A DNA stretch of 64,000 nt from G963677445 sp963678275 (lineage in GTDB: Bacteria; Bacteroidota; Ignavibacteria; Ignavibacteriales; Melioribacteraceae). Position numbers and translations under genes: made by a program. Location: assembly GCA_963678275.1 (NCBI GenBank), contig OY782765.1, positions 1,178,001-1,242,000 of the forward strand, written 5' to 3'. Below the pieces are notes generated by a model. That model did not search any database and was not told the DNA's origin. It saw only the letters and a list, made by a program, of their open reading frames with translations. Within the stretch, counting starts at the first letter, position 1. Each line of letters starts with the position of its first letter. Positions 35,305 to 44,747 of this stretch are shown piece after piece.

Positions 35305-38115
35305 TTATTTCAAAATCATCATTTTATGAACACTTTCATAAGCTGCGGCGCTCAGGCGGTAAAAATATATTCCGCTGGCAAGAGCGGCTCCGTCAAAATC
35401 GAGCGAATAATCACCGCAGGATTTATATTCATCCACAAGTGTTGCCACTTCCATACCCAGGGCATTATAAACTTTAAGCTTTACGGGTGAGGGTTCGGCA
35501 ATAGAATATTTTATTGTTGTGGTAGGATTGAAAGGATTGGGGAAATTTTGCTGAAGATTAAATTGGAATAAATCGCCCGAATTATCTTCTACATCAGTAA
35601 AAGTAACTATATCAAACCAATTTAAGTTAAATCCCCCATTCTCCGCGTAAATTCGTATTGTAAATTCTCCGCGTGTCAGGTCCGCCAGGCTGGCAACGGT
35701 AGTCCAGCTTTGCCAGCCTCCGGTAACAGGCACAGTCTGGTCAAATAATTTATTCCCGTCAACGAGAAAATTTATTTTACCTCCGCTGCTTTCACTCGCC
35801 ACCCTGAAATTAATATAAAAGGTTCCGCTGAAATCGAGGGCGCAGTTATAATCCATCCAGTCGCCATCATCAATCCATCCTACATTCAATCCCCCGCCGA
35901 TATCTGAAGTGTTCTCTGTTTGCACACCAAACATATCAGCATAATTTTCCGCTTCGACTTTTTCAGGTAAAGAAAATACCTGGGGAGAATTAACGAGAAA
36001 ATTTATCATTTCTTTATTATCAAACGCGGCCAGAGTTCCTCCATCTTCCGATTTGATATTCCCTGAAATATATGATAAAGTTACTTTATCTTCTGCTGAC
36101 AGAGTTCCATCAAGTTCCAGGATAATTCTGTTGTTATCATATTCGCTTATATAAAAGTCTGTTACCCCGATAACTTCACTTCCATTTTTTAAAACAGCAA
36201 ACTCAGCAGAACTATTTCCTGAATTATTCATCGATTTATTAAATGCCAGTTCAATAATTTCTCCCCCTTCTTTCACCATTCCTGATTCAAATTGTGGAGC
36301 CGAACCGGGGGTTGAATTCGCGAAAGTTGAAATGCCATAATCGAGGGGAAAAAGAGGATCATAATTATCATCGCCAAAATTGATCGGTATCTGGTCCATA
36401 TTTTTCGGCCACGACATCGGCAGCAGGCCATGAGGATTATAATCGCCGAAAAGCACATCCGCTATTCCCCTCCCTTCAGTGCCGGGAAGCCACGCGGCAA
36501 AAAAAGCATCTGAAAAATGCAGAACCGGATTTATTATCATCGGCCTGCCCGATATTAATATTGTAATAACCGGTAGTCCGCTCTCTTTCAGTTTTTTAGC
36601 GATCATTATATCGCTGTAATCCAGATTTAGGTCTGTTCTGTCACCAGTTCCTTCAGCATAGGGCTCTTCTCCAATAACCACAACCGCGCAATCGGGAGCT
36701 TCGCCTGAATAGCTGCCATCCGCGCTGAATATTATCTCCGCGCCCGGGGCGGCCTGCTGAATAGCTTCATAAATGGTTGTGCCGTCGGTTATATCACCCG
36801 CGGCGCCCTGCCACTGGATTGTCCATCCGCCACACTGCAATCCAATATCATCTCCATGCTCCCCGGCGACCATTATTTTCACAGCAGTTTTCGGCAGAGG
36901 GAGAACATTATCATTCTTTTTAAGCAAAGTCAATGATTTCCTGACCGCCTCTCTCCCGACTTCCCGGTGGCTTTCTGATCCCACAATAGAGAGCAGACTT
37001 CTTTGCGCGTAGGGATGCTCAAATAGTCCCGATTCAAATTTAACAGCCAGAATCCTGCTTACAGCGTCATCAATTCGCGCCCCGGTAACCGCTCCTGTCT
37101 GAACATGCGATTTCAGAATATTAAAAAAATCAACATAATTATTTGGCACCATAACCATGTCAACACCGGCGTTAACAGCAGTTTCAACATCGGAAGAATA
37201 ATCGCCCGGAAGTTCATCAATGCCGGCCCAGTCTGAGACGACAAAACCTTCAAATCCGAGTTCTGTTTTTAATACTTCATTTATCATATATTCATGGCCA
37301 TGCATCTTCTGACCATTCCAACTGCTATAGGAAACCATAACAGTCTTAACATCATTTTCAATTGCCGCGATATAACCCGGAAGATGAACAGCGCGAAGTT
37401 CCTCCTCACCGAGTTCGGTATTCCCCCGGTCTATTCCGTCGGTTGTTCCCCCATCCCCGAGGAAGTGTTTAGCGCATCCGACAACGCTGGTAAGCATATT
37501 GAGCGAATCACCCTGAAATCCTCTTACAGCGGCGGCCCCGAGCGGCGCGACAACACCGGGAGTTTCTCCGAATCCTTCATAAGTTCGCCCCCATCTTTCA
37601 TTTTGAGGCACTGTAACACAGGGAGCGAAAGTCCAGTCCATCCCGGTCGCGGCCATTTCAACCGCTGTTATCCTTGCTGTTTCTTCTACCAGCGCTGAAT
37701 CTCTCGTGGCGCCAAGACCGATATTATGAGGGAAAATAACCGCGCTCGTAACATTGCTGTGCCCGTGAACAGCATCTATTCCATATATCATGGGAATCAT
37801 TAATCGCGATTCAAGAGCCTTCTGCTGAAATGAGTCATAAAGATCAGCCCAGGCTTCCGGTGAATTTCCGGCATCCGGGTCGGAACCTCCCCCGCTCAAT
37901 ACAGAGCCTATATGATAGGTAAGCATATCCTGCATATCGGCTATCGCTTTATGATCCGCCTGTATCATCTGACCGATTTTTTCATCGATAGTCATCCGGC
38001 TTAACAGATCATTAACACGCTCCCGCACCGTCGCAGTAGAATCAAGATATGTTTGTGAACTGATTATTGAAGTAAATACTATTAAGTATATTAGTATTGT
38101 AAATATTATTCTCAT
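35305..38115 (-). CDS. Secreted GH3 beta-glucosidase with CBM6 and type IX sorting domain
   Basis: The product has 936 residues with a signal peptide ending near SSQ (~21). The GH3 N-terminal barrel (~30-370) carries the nucleophile Asp295 in FVVSDW and the substrate motif KHFLGDGGT. The C-terminal GH3 domain runs to ~610 (PLLPLDYG-like DPLFPLDYGIS). A short Ig-like part follows, then a CBM6 module (~715-840; KVEAENYAD, VGWIDDGDWMDYN, FNLNWFDIV) and the NFPNPFNPTT sorting domain. The architecture is that of exo-1,3/1,4-beta-glucanases of the ExoP type. It acts on glucan oligomers at the surface. Gene order places it after the parvulin gene. Confidence 0.9.
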   Translation of the reverse strand: MRIIFTILIYLIVFTSIISSQTYLDSTATVRERVNDLLSRMTIDEKIGQMIQADHKAIADMQDMLTYHIGSVLSGGGSDPDAGNSPEAWADLYDSFQQKALESRLMIPMIYGIDAVHGHSNVTSAVIFPHNIGLGATRDSALVEETARITAVEMAATGMDWTFAPCVTVPQNERWGRTYEGFGETPGVVAPLGAAAVRGFQGDSLNMLTSVVGCAKHFLGDGGTTDGIDRGNTELGEEELRAVHLPGYIAAIENDVKTVMVSYSSWNGQKMHGHEYMINEVLKTELGFEGFVVSDWAGIDELPGDYSSDVETAVNAGVDMVMVPNNYVDFFNILKSHVQTGAVTGARIDDAVSRILAVKFESGLFEHPYAQRSLLSIVGSESHREVGREAVRKSLTLLKKNDNVLPLPKTAVKIMVAGEHGDDIGLQCGGWTIQWQGAAGDITDGTTIYEAIQQAAPGAEIIFSADGSYSGEAPDCAVVVIGEEPYAEGTGDRTDLNLDYSDIMIAKKLKESGLPVITILISGRPMIINPVLHFSDAFFAAWLPGTEGRGIADVLFGDYNPHGLLPMSWPKNMDQIPINFGDDNYDPLFPLDYGISTFANSTPGSAPQFESGMVKEGGEIIELAFNKSMNNSGNSSAEFAVLKNGSEVIGVTDFYISEYDNNRIILELDGTLSAEDKVTLSYISGNIKSEDGGTLAAFDNKEMINFLVNSPQVFSLPEKVEAENYADMFGVQTENTSDIGGGLNVGWIDDGDWMDYNCALDFSGTFYINFRVASESSGGKINFLVDGNKLFDQTVPVTGGWQSWTTVASLADLTRGEFTIRIYAENGGFNLNWFDIVTFTDVEDNSGDLFQFNLQQNFPNPFNPTTTIKYSIAEPSPVKLKVYNALGMEVATLVDEYKSCGDYSLDFDGAALASGIYFYRLSAAAYESVHKMMILK

Positions 38116-38213
38116 CTTCGAACCTGTTATTTTGAAATACTTTTTAAATAAATCTTCCGAACGATATCAATAATGAATTAGAGGTGAAATATTCCGCCGC
38201 TGGTGTCATTTTA

Positions 38214-40082
38214 TTAAGGCATATCGGCTCTTTCTGATTCCCATTTTTCTTTCCACTTGTGGAAAAGAGGTGAAAATGGCATAGCCAGCATTCTTCCACC
38301 AAAACCGAAATATTTATACACGATCATATCTACATCTGTCACCCCGATATCCTTCAACAGGCTTTCATTAACATTCAGCTTGTAACCGGATGCGAGCTCC
38401 GCGGTTATATCCTTTCTGATTGAATCAAATTTTTCTGTCCGGATTGAATTCCTAATCAGCTCTTTCACCTCTTCATAAGCCGCTATCTCTTTTATTTCCC
38501 CCTCTTTTTTATCCAGAAGTTTTACCAGTGTATATCCTTCTTCAACCTTTACAGGGCCATATAATTCTCCTTTTTCCAGTCCCGCGGCTATTGCTCCCGC
38601 TTCTCCAAACTCTTCGGCTGAGAGATATTCAGATACCCCGTTTCTGAATTCTTTTTCTTCCCTGCTGTTATAATCCGCCGCGATGGTTTCAAACCTTTTA
38701 CCCGCGTCAATTTCATTAAATAATTTCTCAAAAAGTTCGAGATTTTCAGAGGTTACAATTGCGATTTTCATTAATGCAGGGGATACATTCTTATTACGCA
38801 AAGTATCATATTTTTGTTTAACCTCATCCTCTTTCACATTTACTGATCTATAAAGTTCATTTTCGTAAAGCTGAGCGAGATAATGTTTTTTCCATATATC
38901 AATCTGTCGCTTTACTTCAGGATCATCAAGATATCCCTTTCCGATCGCCTCCCTGGCAAAAAGCTCCTGCTCAATAAATAATCTTATTTGTGAAGAAATC
39001 ATTTTTTGCAGCTCCGCGGGCACGGAGGTAGTCGCGAAAATACCGGTAAAAAATATATCCCTTAAAAAATCTTTTGCCGTAACCGGATCCTCGCTGAATT
39101 TAATTAGAACCGCTTTTGAAAACTCCCCGAGCTCCTTATGTATCGCGCGAAAATCATCCTCCGAAAGTTGAATTCTCTCCCCTTCGCCCGTTCCATGAAG
39201 CTCACGTTTTTTTATAACCCTGTCAATTATTTTGGCGGACAGTATATCAAAAACCTTCCTGTCGGTTTTTACAACTACTTTTTTCAAAAGGGATTGATGA
39301 TATTTACCATAAATTTCATCCTCAGCTCTTCTTTCAGCTACCTTCCTCACATTGGTTAAAAGGCTCCCACTCTCCTTCTTTGAATTTAAAGTGATATTCT
39401 CTATTTCTCTGAGCCGGAAAATATACCACCCGTGAGGAGAACGCACTGGGTGTGTGAATTCTCCCGGTTTCAGACTATATATCTCATCTTCGGCTATTTT
39501 TTCCATCTTTCCAAACATTACAACATAATTGGAATCATATGATACATCACTCGCGGTGAATAATTCGCGGCCACCCGCTGATTTTTTTTCTGTCAGCTTT
39601 GTGTGGAGATTCCTAATCGAGGTCTCATTTTCCGAGAAAAAATAATCGACCTTCAGATTTTTTAAAGCTCTCTGGTAATATTCTTCAATCATCCCATCCG
39701 GAACTGTGACTTTAGATGCGATTTCTTTCAGGTACATCGCGTCACGGGCAAACATTTTTCTTAGCGCGTCGAAGGAAAAAAGAAGTTGATTCTCGACCGA
39801 TAATCCCTTTTCAACTGCTGCCTTCGCCCACAGTTTTTCAGCGATAATAGTATATAAAACCCGCTCTTTTTTTATTTCAGGAGAATTTTCCGAGCCATAT
39901 TTTATCCAGGGTGTGAGTTCATACCTTTCTTTAAATTCTCTCGCGGTTACTTTTTCATCCCCGAATTCTGCCAGAATATTTTCTTTCCTCTGCGCGAAAA
40001 TAACTGATAATAAAACCAGCCAAATAAATAGAATGTAATATATAATTTTATTCCTGTCTGCTGAATATGACATTTCTTTCAA
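38214..40082 (-). CDS. Peptidyl-prolyl isomerase with two parvulin-like domains (SurA/PpiD type)
   Basis: The product has 622 residues. An N-terminal hydrophobic stretch (IIYYILFIWLVLLSVIFAQ) is a signal or anchor. A SurA-N-like helical part follows (TAREFKERYELTPWI), then parvulin domain 1 at ~125-235 (EDEIYSLKPGEFTHPVRSPHGWYIFRL) and a degenerate domain 2 at ~425-535 (GEAGAIAAGLEKGELYGPVKVEEGYTLVKLL). It probably chaperones outer-membrane or exported proteins in the periplasm. It is unusual to find it inside a glycan locus. The catalytic His/Cys residues of parvulins are not all evident, so it may be a chaperone only. Confidence 0.75.
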   Translation of the reverse strand: MKEMSYSADRNKIIYYILFIWLVLLSVIFAQRKENILAEFGDEKVTAREFKERYELTPWIKYGSENSPEIKKERVLYTIIAEKLWAKAAVEKGLSVENQLLFSFDALRKMFARDAMYLKEIASKVTVPDGMIEEYYQRALKNLKVDYFFSENETSIRNLHTKLTEKKSAGGRELFTASDVSYDSNYVVMFGKMEKIAEDEIYSLKPGEFTHPVRSPHGWYIFRLREIENITLNSKKESGSLLTNVRKVAERRAEDEIYGKYHQSLLKKVVVKTDRKVFDILSAKIIDRVIKKRELHGTGEGERIQLSEDDFRAIHKELGEFSKAVLIKFSEDPVTAKDFLRDIFFTGIFATTSVPAELQKMISSQIRLFIEQELFAREAIGKGYLDDPEVKRQIDIWKKHYLAQLYENELYRSVNVKEDEVKQKYDTLRNKNVSPALMKIAIVTSENLELFEKLFNEIDAGKRFETIAADYNSREEKEFRNGVSEYLSAEEFGEAGAIAAGLEKGELYGPVKVEEGYTLVKLLDKKEGEIKEIAAYEEVKELIRNSIRTEKFDSIRKDITAELASGYKLNVNESLLKDIGVTDVDMIVYKYFGFGGRMLAMPFSPLFHKWKEKWESERADMP

Positions 40083-40179
40083 TTCTCACTAATATGAAAA
40101 AATAGTTTTCAGAATCTGACCGGAAATCCATTTTGTAAAAAAATTTACTATAATGTCCACCGGTCAAATTCTTTTCAAA

Positions 40180-42291
40180 CTACTTAAGATATAACATTTT
40201 TTTCGTGTCGGTATAACTTCCGGCTTCAATAATATAAAAATAAATTCCTGTTGAAAGTTCGCCATAACCTCCCGCGGTAAATGTCACGCTGTGAATACCC
40301 GAGTCCATTTGCTCATCTACCAGAATCGCGACTTCCCGGCCTTCCAGGTCATATATCTTTAACTTCACATATTCCATGTCCGGAAGAGTGAAGCTGATAT
40401 TTGTTTCAGGATTAAAGGGATTAGGATAATTCTGCATCAGCGCGAATTCAGGTTCAAACTGGTCCTCTTCATCAACATCGGAGGAGCTGGTTATCGTAAA
40501 AGAGCCGCTCTGTGATCGGAGATTTGAATTTTCTGCGTCAATAATCATTATGGTGCATTCATCAGATTCTATCTGCGGAGTTTTCCATCGGAAAGCTCCA
40601 AATTTGGCTCTGTTTCCTTCACTTACAAATTCCCAGCTTGTTCCGCCGTTTGATGAAAAACCGATTTCCACATCCTCCACCTTCAGTGATTCCCACCTGA
40701 TTTCCATCACCTGACCGGCTGAAACTACTTCACCGCCAACCGGATAATTTATCTCAACAGATGGAACTGTGGCCGGTTCGTATATACCAAAACGGTTGAA
40801 CTTAAAATCACCGCCGGTAAACATTATTTTCACTTCATGAATTCCGGCGGTCATAAGGAATTCATCGGTAATTACATCTTCCCATACATTAATTCCGCCG
40901 CTGTTAGGGATATTAATTTCACCGAAAAGATCGGTTCCGTCAAGCGATATTTTTATCTTCCCGTTATCAGTTTCCGAGGCGGTCCGTAATTCAAAAAGGT
41001 ATTGCGCCTCCGCAACGCAGTCAACCGTGTAAGTTAAATATTCACCTGAGTTTATTGAATATATCTCGTATTCACCATATTCATCAAAACATTTTTGAAT
41101 ATCGACACCATCGGTTCTGTAAATTTCTCCAAGATTCGAGGGATCACCGTCTGCCCAGGCGTCCTGCGTTCCGCTGATATCGTAATCTTCCGCCTCAATT
41201 ATTCCCGGAACGGGATGAGGATAACCGGGGTAAGGGGAAGTTGTCGCATTCCCTTCCACAGTTATATTTATAACAGGTGAAAAGCCGGGTAAGCCGTTTT
41301 CCGAATATGCGGTCGCGTTTAACCGATATTGACCGGGATAAAGATTGAGCCAGTTCATTTTATAAGAAATAGCGTTTGTTTCCCCTATTTTCATGCTGCC
41401 CTGGAAAAAATCAACTTTCTCTATCCCCTCCGAAAAATTGGCCTGAACCGCGACCTCAATATCTGATCCGGAACTAACCACCGTATTATTAAATGGAGCG
41501 GTAACATAAACTGTGGGCAGATTTTCTTTCTTTTTATATACTCTCACATAATCAACTTCCATCACCTGGGGAAAAACGGTTGTAGCGTTCGGATAACCGG
41601 GCCATTCCCCGCCGACCGCGACATTAAGAATAATAAAAAATTCATCATGAAATTCAGATAAACCGGAAGGAGTAATATCAATAACGTGATACTGAATGCC
41701 ATCAACATACCAGACTATTTTCTGCTCATCCCATTCTGCGGTAAAAACGTGAAAGTCATCCTGAAAATAACCGCTGGATAAGGTATAACTGCCTCCATAA
41801 CTCGCGTGACCATTTTGTTCCCAGTGCAGGGTGCCGTAGACTGTCGCTTCATTTCCATCACCACCTATTTTTTCCATAATGTCAATTTCACCGCAGGCGG
41901 GCCATCCTGCCGAAGAAATATTTTCGCCAAGCATCCAGAACGCCGGCCATATTCCCTGCCCATAAGGCAGCTTCAACCTGGCTTCTATTTTTCCATATTT
42001 CCAGAATTTAACTCCCTGGGTTTTAATCCTTGCTGAAGTATATGATGAACCGTGGTAAGTTTCAGCCATTGCTTTTATTTTCAGGGTTCCGTCACTCACT
42101 GTTGAATTCACTTCTCTGTCTGTATAATACTGAAGCTCGCCATTTCCCCAGCCGCCGGCTCCTGTCTCCTTTGTCCAGATATTTTCATCCAAAAGATCAC
42201 CGCCAAATTCATCCGCCCATATCAACTGGTAATTCTGCGCCTGTAAAACATTTATTAAAAAAAATAAAATAATACCTGTCGTTTTTTTCAT
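40180..42291 (-). CDS. Secreted GH16 endo-beta-glucanase with CBM6 and type IX sorting domain
   Basis: The product has 703 residues with the signal peptide MKKTTGIILFFLINVLQAQ. The GH16 catalytic domain (~20-255) has the signature GEIDIME with nucleophile Glu135, Asp137 and acid/base Glu140, and a laminarinase-like aromatic rim (YGQGIWPAFWML). An Ig-like domain follows (~265-345), then CBM6 (~360-505; IEAEDYDISGT...FKFNRFGIY) and a second beta-domain. The type IX sorting domain contains NYPNPFNPET. It should cleave internal beta-1,3 (or mixed 1,3/1,4) bonds of glucan outside the cell. It follows the smaller GH16 gene by 12 bases. Confidence 0.92.
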   Translation of the reverse strand: MKKTTGIILFFLINVLQAQNYQLIWADEFGGDLLDENIWTKETGAGGWGNGELQYYTDREVNSTVSDGTLKIKAMAETYHGSSYTSARIKTQGVKFWKYGKIEARLKLPYGQGIWPAFWMLGENISSAGWPACGEIDIMEKIGGDGNEATVYGTLHWEQNGHASYGGSYTLSSGYFQDDFHVFTAEWDEQKIVWYVDGIQYHVIDITPSGLSEFHDEFFIILNVAVGGEWPGYPNATTVFPQVMEVDYVRVYKKKENLPTVYVTAPFNNTVVSSGSDIEVAVQANFSEGIEKVDFFQGSMKIGETNAISYKMNWLNLYPGQYRLNATAYSENGLPGFSPVINITVEGNATTSPYPGYPHPVPGIIEAEDYDISGTQDAWADGDPSNLGEIYRTDGVDIQKCFDEYGEYEIYSINSGEYLTYTVDCVAEAQYLFELRTASETDNGKIKISLDGTDLFGEINIPNSGGINVWEDVITDEFLMTAGIHEVKIMFTGGDFKFNRFGIYEPATVPSVEINYPVGGEVVSAGQVMEIRWESLKVEDVEIGFSSNGGTSWEFVSEGNRAKFGAFRWKTPQIESDECTIMIIDAENSNLRSQSGSFTITSSSDVDEEDQFEPEFALMQNYPNPFNPETNISFTLPDMEYVKLKIYDLEGREVAILVDEQMDSGIHSVTFTAGGYGELSTGIYFYIIEAGSYTDTKKMLYLK

Positions 42292-42303
42292 TTCCGGGAA
42301 CCT

Positions 42304-43164
42304 CTAATTATTTTTTTGATATACTCTGACCCAGTCAACCACCATCGTCTGCGGAAAGATTGTACTCGCGTCGGGATTTCCCGGCCAGTTGCCCCCAACA
42401 GCGACATTCAATATAAGATGAAATCTTTTATCGAAGGGAGCGGGATAATCGTTTCCTACAGAATACCAGTCAGTCTGTGTCTGATAATGTATATCATCGA
42501 CATACCACCTGATCTCTCCTTCTTCCCATTCTACTGTGAAGACATGAAAATCGGCGGCAAAAGTTGATGAATCAAGAGTAAAAAAATCGCCGGTATGGGT
42601 ATTATTAGGGTATTCTCCTCCATAGTGGAGGGTACCGTAAACCTTATCGGTTTCATGACCGATAAGCTCCATAATATCAATTTCTCCACTCGCTGCCCAG
42701 ACACCGTAATCATAGTCGGAAGGAAGCATCCAGATCGCGGGCCACAATCCCTGACCGTACGGCAGTTTCGCCCGAACTGAAAATTTTCCGTAAAGCCAGT
42801 CCCCTTTATTCAGGGTTCTTAATCGCGCGCTGGTATAACTTCTTGTTTCATTATCCGAACCTGTATAAACTTCTTTCCGCGCTATTATATTCAGGTAACC
42901 ATCGGAAACATAAGAGTTATAACCACGGTTGGTATAATATTGCAGCTCATTATTGCCGCCGCCATAACTATTAACTTCATATCCCCATTTAAAGGGATCT
43001 ATAATATTTCCCTCAAATTCATCCTGCCATACGAGGGTCCATTCATCCCCTGTCCCGGTTCCGGGATCGGTGATTCCATTTTCATCGCCTGAATTATCTT
43101 CCTGACAACCAACTGCAAAAAAAACACTGATAAAAATTATGCTGATATATTTTTTATAATTCAT
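42304..43164 (-). CDS. GH16 endo-beta-glucanase lipoprotein
   Basis: The product has 286 residues. The signal peptide ends in FAVGC with Cys20, so it is a lipoprotein rather than a type IX substrate. A short Gly/Asp/Thr linker leads to a single GH16 domain with GEIDIME (nucleophile Glu151, acid/base Glu156) and YGQGLWPAIWML. There is no carbohydrate-binding module. It would work on fragments at the outer membrane or in the periplasm, complementing its secreted neighbour. The start lies three bases after the symporter stop, so both are in one operon. Confidence 0.92.
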   Translation of the reverse strand: MNYKKYISIIFISVFFAVGCQEDNSGDENGITDPGTGTGDEWTLVWQDEFEGNIIDPFKWGYEVNSYGGGNNELQYYTNRGYNSYVSDGYLNIIARKEVYTGSDNETRSYTSARLRTLNKGDWLYGKFSVRAKLPYGQGLWPAIWMLPSDYDYGVWAASGEIDIMELIGHETDKVYGTLHYGGEYPNNTHTGDFFTLDSSTFAADFHVFTVEWEEGEIRWYVDDIHYQTQTDWYSVGNDYPAPFDKRFHLILNVAVGGNWPGNPDASTIFPQTMVVDWVRVYQKNN

Positions 43165-43167
43165 GTC

Positions 43168-44733
43168 TCACCAGAATATTATATAAAATACAGAAATAAT
43201 CGCCGTAATAACAATAGCTCCGATATTAAAAACGGGCCCGGTGGAAAAGAGGTCTTTATCAATTTTAATAGCCCTGGGATGTTCACCTTTCTTTTCAATA
43301 AGTGTTATAATAATAACAACAGCGCTGAGAAGGAAAAATACTATAGCCATTCTGTTGAGAAATGCCATTTCAGGCATAAAGTACTTAAATCCGGCAGAAA
43401 GGGGAATTGTAAGAATTGCCGCCCATAACGCTGAGTTGGTTGTCGCCATCTTCCAGAAGAGTCCGAAAATAAAGATCACAAATATGCCGGGACTTACAAA
43501 ACCGGTAAACTCCTGAATGAATTGGAATGCCTGATCGAGAGTAGTAAGTGTTGGAGCGATTAAAATAGCGATAACCAGGGCGACTCCGCTTGCCACCCTT
43601 CCCATAGTAACCAGTTCCTTTTCACTCGCGTCTTTTTTTATTAACTGTTTATAAATATCCATTGAAAAGATTGTCGCTGTACTGTTTACCATTGAGCTGA
43701 TTGAGGAAACAATAGCCGCGATAAGAGCGGCGAAAGCAAGCCCTTTTAGTCCCACCGGCACAAACGTATTCAGCAGCCAGGGATATGCTTCATCCGGTTT
43801 TGCGATATCGGCCTGAAGATAATAAGCGGCAATTCCCGGAACAACAACTATAAGAGGAAGCAATATTTTCAGGAATCCGGCAAAGATCAGTCCCTTTTGG
43901 GCCTCGGGAAGACTTTTAGCGGCAAGGGCTCTCTGGGTAATATACTGGTTACATCCCCAGTAAAAAAGATGAGCTATCCACATACCGCCGAAAAGAGCGA
44001 ATATTCCGGGCAGTTCCGAATAACTCGGATGATTGGCGTCGAGGATCATATCAAATTTATCAGGAGCATCGCTGATCAGGGTTGATAATCCGGCTATCCA
44101 GCCTTCTCCTCCCGATACCGCGTTCAGAGCCAGAATTGTTGTTATAAGACCGCCGCCGATCAATATTACCACCTGCACCACATCTGTCCACGCGACAGCT
44201 TTTAATCCGCCATAAATAGTATAAAGTGCGCTTATCAGCGCCAGTCCTATTATCCCGTAGATCATTTCTATGCCCATAATGCTCTGAAGAGCCAGTGAGC
44301 CGAGATATAGTATGGAGGTAAGATTGATAAATATGTAAACCAGCAGCCAGAACACGGCGAGACTGGTTCTGACCCTCTTATCAAACCTGATTTCAAGAAA
44401 CTGGGGCATGGTGTAAATCCCCTTTTCAAGAAAAATCGGAAGGAAAAATTTCGCTACAATAATCAGGGTAATAGCCGCGAGCCACTCATAAGCCGCGATA
44501 GCGAGCCCGACAACATATCCTGAACCGGACATACCGATTATCTGTTCAGCCGATATATTTGAAGAAATGAGTGAAGCCCCTATCGCCCACCATGTGAGCG
44601 CTTTACCAGCCAGAAAATAATCTTTTGAGTCTTTCTGATGTCCTTTTTTTTCACGGGATACAAAAATCCCAAGCGCGATGATTCCGATAATATAAATCGC
44701 GAATACGGTATAATCAAAACTGGAAAATTCCAT
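43168..44733 (-). CDS. Sodium/solute symporter (SSS family, SGLT-like)
   Basis: The product has 521 residues with about 13-14 membrane helices. Features of the family are FLAGKALTWWAIGASLISSNISAEQIIGMSGSG near the start and the sodium-site helix ...FAALIAAIVSSISSMVNSTATIFSMDIYK. Substrates in such loci are usually monosaccharides or short oligomers. Placed between GH3 and GH16 genes with only 3- and 14-base gaps, it most likely imports glucose or a small glucan product across the inner membrane with Na+. The substrate is inferred. Confidence 0.88.
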   Translation of the reverse strand: MEFSSFDYTVFAIYIIGIIALGIFVSREKKGHQKDSKDYFLAGKALTWWAIGASLISSNISAEQIIGMSGSGYVVGLAIAAYEWLAAITLIIVAKFFLPIFLEKGIYTMPQFLEIRFDKRVRTSLAVFWLLVYIFINLTSILYLGSLALQSIMGIEMIYGIIGLALISALYTIYGGLKAVAWTDVVQVVILIGGGLITTILALNAVSGGEGWIAGLSTLISDAPDKFDMILDANHPSYSELPGIFALFGGMWIAHLFYWGCNQYITQRALAAKSLPEAQKGLIFAGFLKILLPLIVVVPGIAAYYLQADIAKPDEAYPWLLNTFVPVGLKGLAFAALIAAIVSSISSMVNSTATIFSMDIYKQLIKKDASEKELVTMGRVASGVALVIAILIAPTLTTLDQAFQFIQEFTGFVSPGIFVIFIFGLFWKMATTNSALWAAILTIPLSAGFKYFMPEMAFLNRMAIVFFLLSAVVIIITLIEKKGEHPRAIKIDKDLFSTGPVFNIGAIVITAIISVFYIIFW

Positions 44734-44747
44734 TGTTGCTCCGAATG

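Noticed and set aside
40117..40166. TGACCGG...CCGGTCA pair as terminator of the GH16 operon
   Set aside because: Seven-base stem with a 36-base loop, too weak to call.
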